NCBI GenBank assembly: GCA_029251165.1
Contig: JAQXDW010000142.1
Location: 62,001 to 126,000, forward strand
Length of the DNA stretch: 64,000 nt
Direction of reading: 5' to 3'
Source of the DNA: Myxococcota bacterium
GTDB lineage: Bacteria; Myxococcota_A; UBA796
The position numbers and the translations under genes were made by a program. Positions 17,052 to 28,145 of this stretch are shown here, in pieces. Position 1 is the stretch's first letter, and the number at the start of each line of letters is the position of its first letter. The notes under the pieces are model-generated. The model made no database searches and was not told the DNA's origin. It saw only the letters and a program-made list of their open reading frames with translations.

Positions 17052-19847
17052 TTGATCACCATCCATCCCCCCTTCTACGACGGACCGCCGCTCACGATCC
17101 CGCACTGGCCGTTTGTGGTCCTGTGGTGCACGTCGCTGCTGACGCCGCTGCTCGGCTGGCTCTTTGCCACGATGCTCGCGCCGGCGGGAGATGGTGCTGC
17201 CAATCGTCGGGGTGCTGGGGCGATTGGACTGGTGCCGCCCGGGCTGCTGCTGACTGGACTGCTGATCCGGTTTCTCATCTGGTGGTTCTCCGATGGCACC
17301 GTCACAGGCGGTCCGGCAGAGTGGCTGACCCAGCTCTACCCTCTCCCCGGCGACACCCCGGAGTGGAACCTCGCCGGGGTTCTGCTGCTGCTGGCGATCG
17401 CCTACTCCGCAGCGGTCCTGCCCCTCGCCCTCGTCGCCGGGCTCATCCACCGCTTCCGTCCCCGCACGCGGCCGTTCAGGGTGCCCGGCGCAGACGTCGC
17501 CGGGCCGATCCTGGTCGTCGCGACCGTGCTCAGCGTGCTGCTGATGCTCTGGTCCTACCCCAAGCTCACCTCCGCAGAGGTCCACCACCTCCTCGACCTC
17601 ATCGCCATCGCTCCCCTCAGCCTCGTCTGTCTCGCGATCTGGACTCGGTTTTCCTGGGCACCAGCGGTCATCGAAGAGAAGGCGGAGGACAGCCTGGAGG
17701 AGACCGGACCGGTCGGACCGGACGTGGTCGCGCTGTGGAAGAGCATCGGCGCGCTGAGCAACCACGCCGCGCCGATGTTCGTCGCCTCTGCCGTCAGCAC
17801 GGATGCCCCCGATGGCGGCGCGCCGGTCCTCGCCTGGCGCAACGCTGGCGGCGACGGCGCACCACCCGCCGCCCTGGGCGAGCTGTTCGCCTCCTGGGGC
17901 AAGCCCGACCAGGGCTGGCTGGTGCCCGACCTCCCCGATCCCACCGAGCAGATTTTCCTCACCGCAGCGCTGCTGCTGGCCATCCGAGAGAACGGCCTCC
18001 CCTGCCTCGTCGTCACCCAGAACCCCGAGCGACTCCGCGATGCAGTCGCTGAGGGAATCCGGGCCGCTGGCTCCTGGTCCTGCGGGCCGCTGGTCGCTGG
18101 GGATGTCGATCTTCGCGCTGCGTTCGCTGGCGGGCGCATGCCGGCTGCCGCGTTCCTCGACGTCGATCAGCTCTCCGCAGAGGGCATCCGCGCCCTGGCG
18201 GGTGATCTCGACGGCAACGGCGCGACGTGGTGCCAGAACATCGGCCTGCTGCTCCTCTCCCAGGTCGATCGCGGCGATCCGCTCTCGGTCACCCACCGGC
18301 TGTTCACCCTCCAGCGCCTCGGGCTGGCGATGCAGACCGCCGAGGCTCGCTGGTCCATCCTCGCGACCGGCTTCGGCGGCGAGAGCACTCGGAGCATGGT
18401 CGAGAAGTCCTTCCCGGGGATCCCGATGCGCGAGGTCCCCCTCGGTCCGCGGGCCTCTGCTGAGGTCCGGGTCTGGCTGGCCGAGTCCACCTTCCGCAGC
18501 CACCCCGGCCCGCCGTGGGTCAAGCGCGCGGCAGATCCTGTCGTCAAGGCCGGCTTTCCAGTCTCTGTCGGCGATCCAGTCGGGCTGTTCGGGCAGCGGG
18601 GCATCGAGATCTGGGGCGGCGAGGTCCAGCTCATCCGAGATGTCGCCCTCGCCGGACAGGCCTCCGCCAGCAACCTCAACGAGGCCTGGCTGGTCGCCTC
18701 CTTTCGGGCACTCGCCAACCGCATCCCCCAGGCCGATGGCTCCAGCCACGATGCCCTGTGGGGCCTGGCAGACAACCCGGTCACCCGGTTCCTCACCCGA
18801 GACCAGAACATGCTGAAGCTCCACAAGAGCGGTCAGCTCAAGCCTCCCCGGCCGCTGTTCGGCTCCGCAAACCGCATGGTCGCCCGCACCCACCTCTCCG
18901 CCTCGCTGCGGGAGTGCCGCCAGTCGCTGCCCGCGCTGGAGGGGGCATTTGGACGCTCGCTGGTGGATGAGGTGCTCGGACGTGACTACCAGCCGAGCCA
19001 CCATGCCGTCCGCCGACAAGGCGGGGAGCTGAAGCGGGTCCCCCTGGCGCCGATGCAGTCTGAGGCCGATGCCCAGACCCTCCGTGGGACCGTGACCCGC
19101 AAGGTCGTCCGGCTCGTGCACGCCCACTCCGGCCAGCAGCTCGGCGAGGTCGATGCGGTCTGCGCAGCCACCCGCTACTACCCCGGCCGGGTGTTCTCCG
19201 TCAGCGAGGAGCGCTACGAGGTCCCGCCCCAGGCCTTTGATCGCAAGCGCGCTCAGATCCTCGTCGAGCCAGTGCCCTCCACCCAGCCCCTCACACGACC
19301 CAACCTCACCATCGAGGTCACCGAGCCGGTGCTGGTCGAGGCCGCTCAGGAGTACAACGACGACACCCTCAGCTTCAAGATGGCCACCTTCGAGGCTGTG
19401 ATCACGGAGCGGGTCAGCGGCTTCACGCGCACAGACGGCTCGACCCAGAAGTATCAGGCCGTCACCTCTCGCTACCCGACCCGGGTCCGGGGGGTCTTCT
19501 TCGACAAAAACATAACCTACAACGCCCTCTTTCACCTCTCCAGAAGCTTCGATTCCGTCCTGGTCGCGCACCTGTTCGCCGGTGAAGAAGACCTGGAGGT
19601 CTTCCCTGTTCAGCCGGGCTTCTACCACGACATGCCCGCTGGTCTCCTCGTGATCGACCGGTTCATTCTCGGCATGGGCGCTGCAGAGGCCCTCCGTCCG
19701 CTGGTGGTTCGAGATGTGCTGCGCTGGGTGATGGCGATCCTTGCCCGCTGCAAGTGCCCGAGCGGCTGCAAGAACTGCACCCCACAGGATGCCCTGGATC
19801 GGGGACCAGACAAGGCCGGTGTGCTGGCGGCGCTGGGCCACAAGTAA
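17052..19847 (+). CDS. Membrane-anchored pseudo-helicase with MrfA/DUF1998-type C-terminus
   Basis: 931 residues from TTG 17052, which has GGAG 7 nt upstream; ATG 17028 has no such site. The first 200 residues contain about five hydrophobic helices (for example WPFVVLWCTSLLTPLLGWLF and VLLLLAIAYSAAVLPLALVA). The rest follows the plan of MrfA-type superfamily 2 helicases, but the motifs are ruined: the Walker A region reads PDLPDPTEQ, the DEAH box position reads SQVD, and the SAT motif reads LATGFG. The C-terminus keeps the DUF1998/MZB zinc pattern with Cys900, Cys902, Cys906 and Cys909 (CKCPSGCKNC). It shares one base with the kinase gene downstream (TAATG). I infer a scaffold or sensor rather than a motor. 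Confidence 0.7.
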   Translation: MITIHPPFYDGPPLTIPHWPFVVLWCTSLLTPLLGWLFATMLAPAGDGAANRRGAGAIGLVPPGLLLTGLLIRFLIWWFSDGTVTGGPAEWLTQLYPLPGDTPEWNLAGVLLLLAIAYSAAVLPLALVAGLIHRFRPRTRPFRVPGADVAGPILVVATVLSVLLMLWSYPKLTSAEVHHLLDLIAIAPLSLVCLAIWTRFSWAPAVIEEKAEDSLEETGPVGPDVVALWKSIGALSNHAAPMFVASAVSTDAPDGGAPVLAWRNAGGDGAPPAALGELFASWGKPDQGWLVPDLPDPTEQIFLTAALLLAIRENGLPCLVVTQNPERLRDAVAEGIRAAGSWSCGPLVAGDVDLRAAFAGGRMPAAAFLDVDQLSAEGIRALAGDLDGNGATWCQNIGLLLLSQVDRGDPLSVTHRLFTLQRLGLAMQTAEARWSILATGFGGESTRSMVEKSFPGIPMREVPLGPRASAEVRVWLAESTFRSHPGPPWVKRAADPVVKAGFPVSVGDPVGLFGQRGIEIWGGEVQLIRDVALAGQASASNLNEAWLVASFRALANRIPQADGSSHDALWGLADNPVTRFLTRDQNMLKLHKSGQLKPPRPLFGSANRMVARTHLSASLRECRQSLPALEGAFGRSLVDEVLGRDYQPSHHAVRRQGGELKRVPLAPMQSEADAQTLRGTVTRKVVRLVHAHSGQQLGEVDAVCAATRYYPGRVFSVSEERYEVPPQAFDRKRAQILVEPVPSTQPLTRPNLTIEVTEPVLVEAAQEYNDDTLSFKMATFEAVITERVSGFTRTDGSTQKYQAVTSRYPTRVRGVFFDKNITYNALFHLSRSFDSVLVAHLFAGEEDLEVFPVQPGFYHDMPAGLLVIDRFILGMGAAEALRPLVVRDVLRWVMAILARCKCPSGCKNCTPQDALDRGPDKAGVLAALGHK

Positions 19848-21109
19848 TGCTGACTCCCGGTCAGCTCATCGACCACCGCTATGAGGTCGTGCGGGTGCTG
19901 GGAAGCGGTGCGATGGCGAGCGTCTACGAGGTCCGCCACACCAGCCTCCACAGCCGACATGCCCTCAAGGTGCTCAGCGCCGAGCTGGCAGAGCACGCGG
20001 GACTGCGCAGCCGCTTCCTGGCGGAAGGCCGCATCCAGGCCCAGCTCAAGCACCCCAACATCGTCTCGGTCACCGACATCGTCACCGAGCCGGTCCCCGG
20101 CCTGGTGATGGAGTACATCGAGGACGGAAGTCTCGATGAGCTGCTCGCGAAGGAGGGACCACGCGCAGACCCCGCGGAAGCCATGGCGCTGTTCCTGCCG
20201 ATCGTCGCGGCGGTGCAGGTCGCTCACCGGGCAGGGGTCATCCACCGCGATCTGAAGCCGGAGAACATCCTCATCCAGCGCGATGACCGGGGTCGCGCGG
20301 TGCCGCTGGTGGCAGACTTCGGGATCGCCCGGGTCGCAGACGTCACCGACATCATCGGCCACAAGCGGCGGACGGAGGCCGGCGTCCGGATGGGCACGGT
20401 CCTCTACATGAGCCCCGAGCAGGTCGAGGGAAAAGCGGTCGATGCCCGCAGCGACATCTTCGCGCTGGGCTGCATTCTCTATGAGATCCTCACCGGAGAG
20501 ATCGCCTTCGACGCCCCCTCCGAATTCGTGACCATGAAGCGAATCGTGGAGGGGTACCTCCCGCAGCGTGCGGTCGGCGGCCTCCACGAGGGCGTCGCGG
20601 CCTGCATCCGAAAGGCCCTGGCGGTCGATCCTGAGGAGCGGTTCAACACCGCAAGTGCGCTGGCGGAGGCCCTGGAGGGGGTCATCCTCCACGACGACGC
20701 CCCCCCCGCTCGTCCCTCTCGCTCGCACGCCGTCACCCACATCCCAGAGACGGCCAGCCCCCTCGTGGAGAGCCCCCCTGTGGCTGCTCCCCCGCCAGCC
20801 GTGGGCAGCCCGCCGCCGCTCCCCCCACAGCCACCCACCGCACGACAGCGTCACGCGCCGTCCAGCCCACGGGCGATGCCAGGCATCGCGGCCATCCTCA
20901 ACCTCACGGTCATCCTGACGGGGGCCGGTCAGATGATGAACGGACAGCTCGGCAAGGGCATCCTGGTGATGATCATCCACTGGACCCTCGCCTTGTTCAC
21001 CTGCCTCTCCTCCGTTCCGATCACCATCATCCTCGCGGCGATCGATGCCTACGTGGTCGGAAAGAAGATCAACCACGGGCAGTCGGTGGGCCGCTGGGAG
21101 TCTCTGTAG
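19847..21109 (+). CDS. Ser/Thr protein kinase with C-terminal membrane domain
   Basis: 420 residues starting at the ATG that overlaps the previous stop by one base. A complete Hanks-type kinase domain occupies about residues 10-275: Gly-rich loop GSGAMASVYEV, Lys in HALKVL, catalytic VIHRDLKPENIL near 132, VADFGIAR near 155, and activation segment MGTVLYMSPEQ. A Pro-rich linker follows, and the C-terminal 70 residues are hydrophobic with the pattern of a TM2-like membrane hairpin (AAILNLTVILTGAGQMMNGQ, then two helices). It should be an inner-membrane kinase facing the cytoplasm. Tight coupling to the pseudo-helicase suggests a common complex. Confidence 0.92.
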   Translation: MLTPGQLIDHRYEVVRVLGSGAMASVYEVRHTSLHSRHALKVLSAELAEHAGLRSRFLAEGRIQAQLKHPNIVSVTDIVTEPVPGLVMEYIEDGSLDELLAKEGPRADPAEAMALFLPIVAAVQVAHRAGVIHRDLKPENILIQRDDRGRAVPLVADFGIARVADVTDIIGHKRRTEAGVRMGTVLYMSPEQVEGKAVDARSDIFALGCILYEILTGEIAFDAPSEFVTMKRIVEGYLPQRAVGGLHEGVAACIRKALAVDPEERFNTASALAEALEGVILHDDAPPARPSRSHAVTHIPETASPLVESPPVAAPPPAVGSPPPLPPQPPTARQRHAPSSPRAMPGIAAILNLTVILTGAGQMMNGQLGKGILVMIIHWTLALFTCLSSVPITIILAAIDAYVVGKKINHGQSVGRWESL

Positions 21110-23098
<1,989 letters not shown>

Positions 23099-23099
23099 C

Positions 23100-24323
23100 T
23101 CATCGAATGGAGTCGAGCACCGTCAAGACCGCGTCGATGTCCGCCTCGGTGTGTGCGGCGTTGACCTGGAAGCGGATCGTCTGATCACCCTGGGGCACGA
23201 CCGGGAAGTTCAGCCCCACCACCAGCACGCCGCCCTCGTAGAAGCCCTGGACCATCGCGGTGGTCTTGTCGGTGTCTCGAACCATCAGCGGCACCACCGG
23301 GTGCGCACCAGGGATCGACTCCAGCCCTAAGGCATCGAGGCCGTCTCGGAACTGAGCGATGCGGGCGTGGAGGTGAGTGAGCCGATCGATCCCCTCCTGG
23401 GAGTCAGCAATGCTCACTGCGGTCTCCGCAGCGGCGCAGTCGGCCACCGAGAGGGGATTGGTGTAGATGTAGGTGTCGGACTTCTGGCGGATCGCCTCGA
23501 CGATCTCCGGACTGGCGGCCACGAACCCACCGTTGACCCCGAACGCCTTGCCGAAGGTGCCGACCACGACGTCGGCCTTCGCGCCCACGATCTCCTCGGT
23601 GCCGCGACCCGTCGCCCCGTAGGCGCCGATGCCGTGGCTGTCGTCGACCACGGTGATCAGGCCCTCGGCGAACCGCTGCCGGTGGGGCGCGAGGACTGCA
23701 TTGATGCGGTCGATCGGAGCGTGGTCACCGCGCATCGAGAAGATGCCGTCGAAGATGACGATGACCCGCTCGATGTCGTCGGGGACCTTCGCGATCAGCT
23801 CGGCGAGGTGGTCGATGTCGTTGTGGCGGTAGATCGCCTTGTTGGTCCGGGGGACGTTGGCGATGCGCATCGCGCGGATGATGCAGTTGTGGTTCAAGGC
23901 ATCGCCGATCCAGTAGGTCTTCTTGTTCTGAATGGCGAGCGCGAGGCCGAGGTTGGCGGTGTAGGCGGAGTTGAAGATCTTCGCCGCGGGCTTGCCGACG
24001 AACGACGCGATCCGAGACTCCAGCGAGACGTGGTGGCTGAAGGTGCCGTCGATGAACCGCACCGCGCCAGGGCCGACGCCGAAGCGGTGGGTCGCCTCAT
24101 CCGCCGCCGCCATCACCGCAGGGTGGTGAGAGAGGGAGAGGTAGCTGTTGGAATTCATCCGAATGAATTCCAGCGGCGAGCCCTCCAGTCGGTAGCGAGG
24201 CCCGCGCGCCCCCTCAGGCGCCAGGTAGTCGACGATGACCCGCTCGGGGGGCTTGGCACGACCTTCGGTCTTCATGGCAGCGATCTCACGGGCGAGGCCC
24301 GCGCTGAACAGGTCAAGGGACAT
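23100..24323 (-). CDS. Alpha-oxoamine synthase family PLP enzyme (KBL/BioF-like)
   Basis: 407 residues, the family length. Key features are NSNSYLSLSHHP near the N-terminus, VRFIDGTFSHH, ALNHNCIIRAMR, the pyridoxal-binding VDDSHGIGAYG, and GTFGKAFG containing the Schiff-base lysine. The C-terminus RFQVNAAHTEADID is typical of 2-amino-3-ketobutyrate CoA ligase, and overall similarity is closer to that enzyme than to BioF. It would join glycine or another amino acid with an acyl-CoA, or run in reverse for threonine breakdown. No biotin or threonine dehydrogenase gene is adjacent, so the acyl donor is uncertain. It converges with the kinase gene with one base between stops. Confidence 0.88.
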   Translation of the reverse strand: MSLDLFSAGLAREIAAMKTEGRAKPPERVIVDYLAPEGARGPRYRLEGSPLEFIRMNSNSYLSLSHHPAVMAAADEATHRFGVGPGAVRFIDGTFSHHVSLESRIASFVGKPAAKIFNSAYTANLGLALAIQNKKTYWIGDALNHNCIIRAMRIANVPRTNKAIYRHNDIDHLAELIAKVPDDIERVIVIFDGIFSMRGDHAPIDRINAVLAPHRQRFAEGLITVVDDSHGIGAYGATGRGTEEIVGAKADVVVGTFGKAFGVNGGFVAASPEIVEAIRQKSDTYIYTNPLSVADCAAAETAVSIADSQEGIDRLTHLHARIAQFRDGLDALGLESIPGAHPVVPLMVRDTDKTTAMVQGFYEGGVLVVGLNFPVVPQGDQTIRFQVNAAHTEADIDAVLTVLDSIR

Positions 24324-24368
24324 CAGCTCATCTCCACTTCACTTCTGGGGAGGGCTACTCTATCCGAA

Positions 24369-25202
24369 TCACAGGCTCAGGCTCTCGCCCTCCGCCGCCA
24401 ACCCCATTCCGGCTGCCCGGATGTGCGCGGCAGCCTCCGAGCTCGGATCGAGCGCGGGGTTGGAGTGGTTGAGGTGGATGAACCGGATCCGAGTGCGGAT
24501 CGCAGCAGGCAGCGTCGAGAATCGCTCCAGGGAGGTCGTGATCGGCGGATGCGGAACCTCGCTCGGATCGCGACCCGGTGCTTCTCCGGGGGTGAAGAAC
24601 GTGCCATCGAGCAGGGCGAGATCGACCGACTCAATCAGCGCCTCGATGCCGGGCCACCACACGTCCACGTCGGGGATGTACAGCACACTGCGGCTCGGTC
24701 CGACGATGCGGTAGCCGACGGTCTCGGTGTACTCTGCGCGGTGCGGCACCAGCAGCGGAGTGGCGGTGAGCCCCTCGGACAGCCGGATCTCTTCTCCAGC
24801 ACTCGCCACCCGAAGCGCGATGTTCCCCAGCCGAGCGAGCTGCTCCCATGGCGCATTGTCGATGAGCAGCCGGTGCATCTTCGGCATCGCGTGGACCGGG
24901 ACACCCACCGCCCCGAGCCCCTCGCGACCCAGGTGCATCAGTCCGGTGTAGTGGCCGATGTGGCCATGGGTCAGCAGCACCCCGGCCAGCGATGCTCCGA
25001 GGGCCTCCAGCGTGTTGAGCTGCGCGGGAAGATCCGGAGTGGCGTCCACGAGCCAGGCGCGCTCTCCGTCGCGGATCCCCAGGCAGCTCACCAGATGCCC
25101 TGCGGCCGGATGACTCCAGGCCGGCAGGCAGCACGGCCGGCGGCAGCCGACGTGGGGATGGCCGGCGTCCTGGGCAATTCCGAGGATGTGCAGCTCAGGC
25201 AT
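24369..25202 (-). CDS. PqqB-like metallo-beta-lactamase-fold hydrolase
   Basis: 277 residues from ATG 25202, which overlaps the upstream dehydrogenase gene by 8 bases. The N-terminus has ILGIAQDAGHPHVGC and a cluster of cysteines, the pattern of PqqB-type proteins. LLTHGHIGHYTGL is the metal-binding HxHxGH-type motif, with further ligands likely in IPDVDVWW and IHLNHSNP. PqqB itself acts in pyrroloquinoline quinone synthesis, but no other pqq gene is seen here, so this is better called a PqqB-like hydrolase. Co-translation with an FMN-dependent dehydrogenase suggests a shared small-molecule pathway. Confidence 0.82.
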   Translation of the reverse strand: MPELHILGIAQDAGHPHVGCRRPCCLPAWSHPAAGHLVSCLGIRDGERAWLVDATPDLPAQLNTLEALGASLAGVLLTHGHIGHYTGLMHLGREGLGAVGVPVHAMPKMHRLLIDNAPWEQLARLGNIALRVASAGEEIRLSEGLTATPLLVPHRAEYTETVGYRIVGPSRSVLYIPDVDVWWPGIEALIESVDLALLDGTFFTPGEAPGRDPSEVPHPPITTSLERFSTLPAAIRTRIRFIHLNHSNPALDPSSEAAAHIRAAGMGLAAEGESLSL

Positions 25203-26268
25203 GGACCAGATCCCGGGGCACCGCAGCCACGCTCGGACAGCCGCACAGCGCCATCGCCTCATCCAGCTCTGCAGCCAGCATCGAGAACATGCCGGAGACA
25301 CCGTCTGCGCCACCAACAGCCAGCCCCCACAGCATCGGCCGACCCACCAGCACTGCGTCTGCCCCCAGCGACAGCGCCCGCAGGACGTGGCTGCCCCGGC
25401 GGATCCCCCCGTCGACGAGCACCGCGACCTGATCCCCGACCGCCTCGACCACCGCCGGCAGGGCCTCCGCCGTGGGCGGCGCGCCGTCGAGCTGGCGTCC
25501 GCCGTGGTTGGAGACGATGACCCCAGCCGCACCATGGGCCACCGCAATGGCGGCGTCGTCTGCCCGCACAATGCCCTTGACCAGCACCGGCAGCCGGGTC
25601 TGCGCGACCAGCCAGTCCAGATCCGCCCAGGTCAGGCGGGGGGTGAGCAGCTCGCGGACGTACCGCTCCAGCCCAGACCCCCCCTCCCCCGCAGGAATCT
25701 CTGCCATACCGGCACCGACGAGGTTGGCGGCAGTCATGCCGTCGGGGAGGTGGAAGCGGTTGCGGGCGTCGGTCTCCCGAGCGCCGATGATCGCAGCATC
25801 GACCGTGAGGACCAGGGCAGAGAAGCCCGCCGCCTCGGCCCGCTGAACGAGGGCACGGGTCACCGCCCGATCCCGGTAGACGTAGAGCTGAAACCACAGC
25901 GGCCCGCGCGCGACCGCAGCGACCTCCTCCATCGCGACGGTGGAGAGGGTCGAGAGCACCATGCCAGCCCCCCTCGCCCCGCAGCCGCGGGCGCTCGCCA
26001 GCTCTCCATCAGGATGGGCGAGGCACTGGAAGGCTGTGGGCGCCGCGAGGATGGGCAGGGCCATGTGCTGCCCGAGCAGGGTCGTGGAGAGATCACGCTG
26101 CGCGACATCGACGAGCACCCGGTAGTACAGCCGGAGCCGATCCCAGGCCGCCCGGTTTCCCCGGAGGGTGATTCCGTCTCGTGCGGCACCGGCATAGTAG
26201 TCGTGCGCCATCGTGGACAGCCGCTCAGCTGCGGCCTGCTCCAGCTCAGCGAGGTTGAGGAGATCCAT
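25195..26268 (-). CDS. FMN-dependent alpha-hydroxyacid dehydrogenase (glycolate/lactate oxidase family)
   Basis: 357 residues, standard for this TIM-barrel family. The N-terminal LNLAELEQAAAERLSTMAHDYYAGAARDG is typical. LPILAAPTAFQCLAHPDGE, WFQLYVYRDR, LTVDA and VLVKGIV mark the FMN-binding barrel. SNHGGRQLDGAPPT contains the catalytic His and Arg, and LVDGGIRRGSHVLRAL with GADAVLVGRPMLWGL closes the FMN site. It oxidises an L-2-hydroxyacid to the 2-oxoacid in the cytoplasm; electron acceptor and substrate are unknown. TACCAT lies 7 nt before the ATG without a ribosome-binding site, suggesting a leaderless two-gene operon. Confidence 0.92.
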   Translation of the reverse strand: MDLLNLAELEQAAAERLSTMAHDYYAGAARDGITLRGNRAAWDRLRLYYRVLVDVAQRDLSTTLLGQHMALPILAAPTAFQCLAHPDGELASARGCGARGAGMVLSTLSTVAMEEVAAVARGPLWFQLYVYRDRAVTRALVQRAEAAGFSALVLTVDAAIIGARETDARNRFHLPDGMTAANLVGAGMAEIPAGEGGSGLERYVRELLTPRLTWADLDWLVAQTRLPVLVKGIVRADDAAIAVAHGAAGVIVSNHGGRQLDGAPPTAEALPAVVEAVGDQVAVLVDGGIRRGSHVLRALSLGADAVLVGRPMLWGLAVGGADGVSGMFSMLAAELDEAMALCGCPSVAAVPRDLVHA

Positions 26269-26275
26269 GGCTGGA

Positions 26276-26281
26276 ATGGTA
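26276..26281 (-). promoter_or_regulatory. Putative -10 element of the hydroxyacid dehydrogenase operon
   Basis: TACCAT on the minus strand ends 7 nt before the ATG at 26268. It belongs to the set of near-start -10-like hexamers seen across the window. Confidence 0.35.
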
Positions 26282-26520
26282 GCCGGTTGCAGCCCGTGTG
26301 AGACGCCTCAAATCATGGCTGCGCAGTAAGCGAGCGTGTGGTCATCCGCCTTTGCGCTCTTTCACCGGCTCGCATTCGCCGACGAAGGGCCTCCTCCGGC
26401 GATCCAGCAGGCACCACACCCAGCCACACGGCCCGTAGAAATTCCGGGACGCGATGCGCGCCCAGAGCCGACGTCGACAGCATCGATGCCCTGACGTTCT
26501 TCGGTTGAAGGCTGTGAGGC

Positions 26521-26556
26521 AAAAAAAGAGCCGGGTCGCGAATCGCGACCCGGCTC
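26521..26556 (-). terminator. Rho-independent terminator of tRNA-Gln
   Basis: A perfect 13-bp stem (GAGCCGGGTCGCG, 26528-26540, paired with 26544-26556) closes a 3-nt loop. On the minus strand it is followed by seven T residues (26521-26527). It lies just after the tRNA and should end that transcript. Confidence 0.93.
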
Positions 26557-26562
26557 AGTAGA

Positions 26563-26638
26563 TGGCTGGGGTGCTAGGTCTCGAACCTAGAACCTTCGGC
26601 GCCAGAAGCCGACGCGCTGCCAATTGCGCCACACCCCA
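26563..26638 (-). tRNA. tRNA-Gln (anticodon CUG)
   Basis: Cloverleaf on the minus strand: acceptor TGGGGTG pairs with CACCCCA, D-stem GCGC/GCGC, anticodon stem TCGGC/GCCGA with loop TTCTGGC (anticodon CTG, reading CAG), variable AGGTT, and T-arm CTAGG-TTCGAGA-CCTAG. The 3' GCCA is encoded. The TGGGGT start and ACCCCAGCCA end are typical of bacterial tRNA-Gln. A strong terminator follows directly. Confidence 0.97.
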
Positions 26639-26915
26639 TCATTGTCCGAAGACGCAGAAAGTTTAACCCGCAAGAGGAAGAGTGCAACGCGCGGGATGCT
26701 GATTTTTTTTCGACGAGGTCGAGAGTCAAGGGCTCGCGTAGAGACCGTACTCCGGCCCCCCACCGCGCAGTATGCCTGGCGGCGAGTCGGTCGAAGGCAC
26801 CTCCCGTCGGAGCGCGCTCAGCCCCAGAGCACCCGCCCACGCCAAAGGGCATGGCCACGCTGCACAGCACGGTGACGGCGCTGGGATGTTCCTGCCCACA
26901 CCATCAAGTCCCCGA

Positions 26916-26983
26916 GAGCACGGAGGCGAACCTCTGGCCTTCGCGTCGACAACGCGACGCTCTACCGCTGAGCGACACCTGCA
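26916..26983 (-). pseudogene. Degenerate tRNA-Asp-like sequence
   Basis: On the minus strand a canonical D-arm (GCTCAGCGGTAGAGC, 26959-26973) is followed, after the usual single base, by a perfect anticodon arm (TCGCG-TTGTCGA-CGCGA, 26941-26957) whose loop gives anticodon GTC (Asp). A 5-nt variable region leads to AGAGGTTCGCCTCC, a T-arm with a shortened loop. The flanking acceptor strands do not pair. It looks like a tRNA that has lost its T-loop and acceptor stem, or a tRNA-like element. Confidence 0.45.
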
Positions 26984-27536
26984 AGGGGAGAAGAGGGCCA
27001 CTCTGCCCCGAAGCGATCACGGCGAAGCTGCTGACACACGGCGCCGCGATCCATCCCCCCGCTGGAGTGCTGATGAAGCTGAAGAAGGGAACCACGCAGC
27101 CCCAAGCCATCAAACTGTAACGGTAGCGACTGCTGAACATCACATCTGAGCCAGCAATCTCGTGCAATGCGGATCAAAGACCAGACCTGCCGTCGGAGAA
27201 GTTCCTGAATCCACCGTGGACTCCGGAGCCTTTACTCAATCCGCCTTACGGCCACCTCATGCGCCCCTGTCGGGCTGTCGCTGGCGAGAGGTCGTACCCC
27301 TGACCCGATCACTGAACATGCCGATGGCGTGCGGAGATCCGAAGATGGTTGCGGCAGCGGCGGACATGCTCGACACACCCGGAGTGTTCATTTCCTCCTC
27401 TGACTTATGCTTTCTTTAAATATGAGAACCCGACGATTTATCTGTACATAGTCGCGTTTTTTCTGGTTGCTCCTTGTGTGATCCATCCGCGATGAGGGTT
27501 TCAACAAATACAATCCATCTCGAAGAGGACAATTCA

Positions 27537-28043
27537 ATGCTCACATCCCTGCTCATGGTCGCCTTCGCAGCAGCGGCACCCTCGATCTCTGAGGGTGGCA
27601 ACGGCACCTACACCCTCTCCGACTCTACCGCTGCGCTCGCAACACGCACCGACGCCGCCCTGGAGTCCACCCTCGATCCGATGAACTTTGCGGTGCGCAT
27701 GATCGCAGAGGGCCGGCTCCAAGATGCCATCACCACCTGCAGCACCTACACCTTCACCACCGATGATGTCCAGATGCGCATCCAGTGCGACGACAAGCCC
27801 CCGATCAAGGGTGCGCTCAACGGTGCTCCGACCTCCTACACCAACGAGAAGGACGTGACCTACTCCATCACGGTCCAGAAGAGCACCGATCAGGTGGTGT
27901 TCAACTATGCCGGAGAAAGCGCGACCCAGGTGACCACCTATCGGTTCACCGACGGCGGACTCGTCGTCTCCAAGGAGATCCGCAGCGCAAGCTTAGAGGT
28001 ACCGATGCGCTGGGACACCAACTACACGCGAGGCACTCCCTGA
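27537..28043 (+). CDS. Uncharacterised secreted protein
   Basis: 168 residues from ATG 27537, with GAGG about 8 nt upstream. Residues 1-14 (MLTSLLMVAFAAAA) look like a signal peptide with a very short n-region. The mature protein is rich in Thr, Ser and acidic residues and predicted beta-strands (TYSITVQKSTDQVVFNYAG), with two cysteines (TTCSTYTF, RIQCDD) that may pair. No family is recognised. The unusually AT-rich DNA just upstream (27395-27480) may contain its promoter. Confidence 0.7.
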   Translation: MLTSLLMVAFAAAAPSISEGGNGTYTLSDSTAALATRTDAALESTLDPMNFAVRMIAEGRLQDAITTCSTYTFTTDDVQMRIQCDDKPPIKGALNGAPTSYTNEKDVTYSITVQKSTDQVVFNYAGESATQVTTYRFTDGGLVVSKEIRSASLEVPMRWDTNYTRGTP

Positions 28044-28145
28044 GCGCGCAACCGCGCCAGCCGCGCTCGTCAGGGCGGGCGTGACCAGAGCACAGGCGCA
28101 GCATGGCGACACAGGCGGAGTCAGCCCTTGCCCGCACCCTTGACG

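Larger units (their letters stand above)
26269..27536. other. Long mostly non-coding region around tRNA-Gln
   Basis: This stretch of 1.27 kb holds tRNA-Gln, its terminator and a degenerate tRNA-like element. A minus-strand ORF at 26313-26522 (69 codons) ends in the arginine-rich string ALRRRMRAGERAQRRM; it could be a gene remnant but has no good start signals. The part from about 27000 to 27480 is less GC-rich and shows no convincing gene. Short ORFs there have mixed codon use. Confidence 0.6.

Noticed and set aside
16995..19841. Minus-strand ORF of 948 codons opposite the pseudo-helicase
   Set aside because: The plus strand has membrane helices, a zinc cluster and coupling to a kinase, while this frame has no motif and a Gln/Arg/Gly-rich end.
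24369..25202. Calling this gene a genuine pqqB within a PQQ operon
   Set aside because: No pqqA, C, D or E is in the neighbourhood, so PQQ synthesis is not supported.
23367..25520. Plus-strand ORF of 717 codons opposite the PLP and PqqB-like genes
   Set aside because: Both minus-strand genes have full catalytic motifs, whereas this frame has none.
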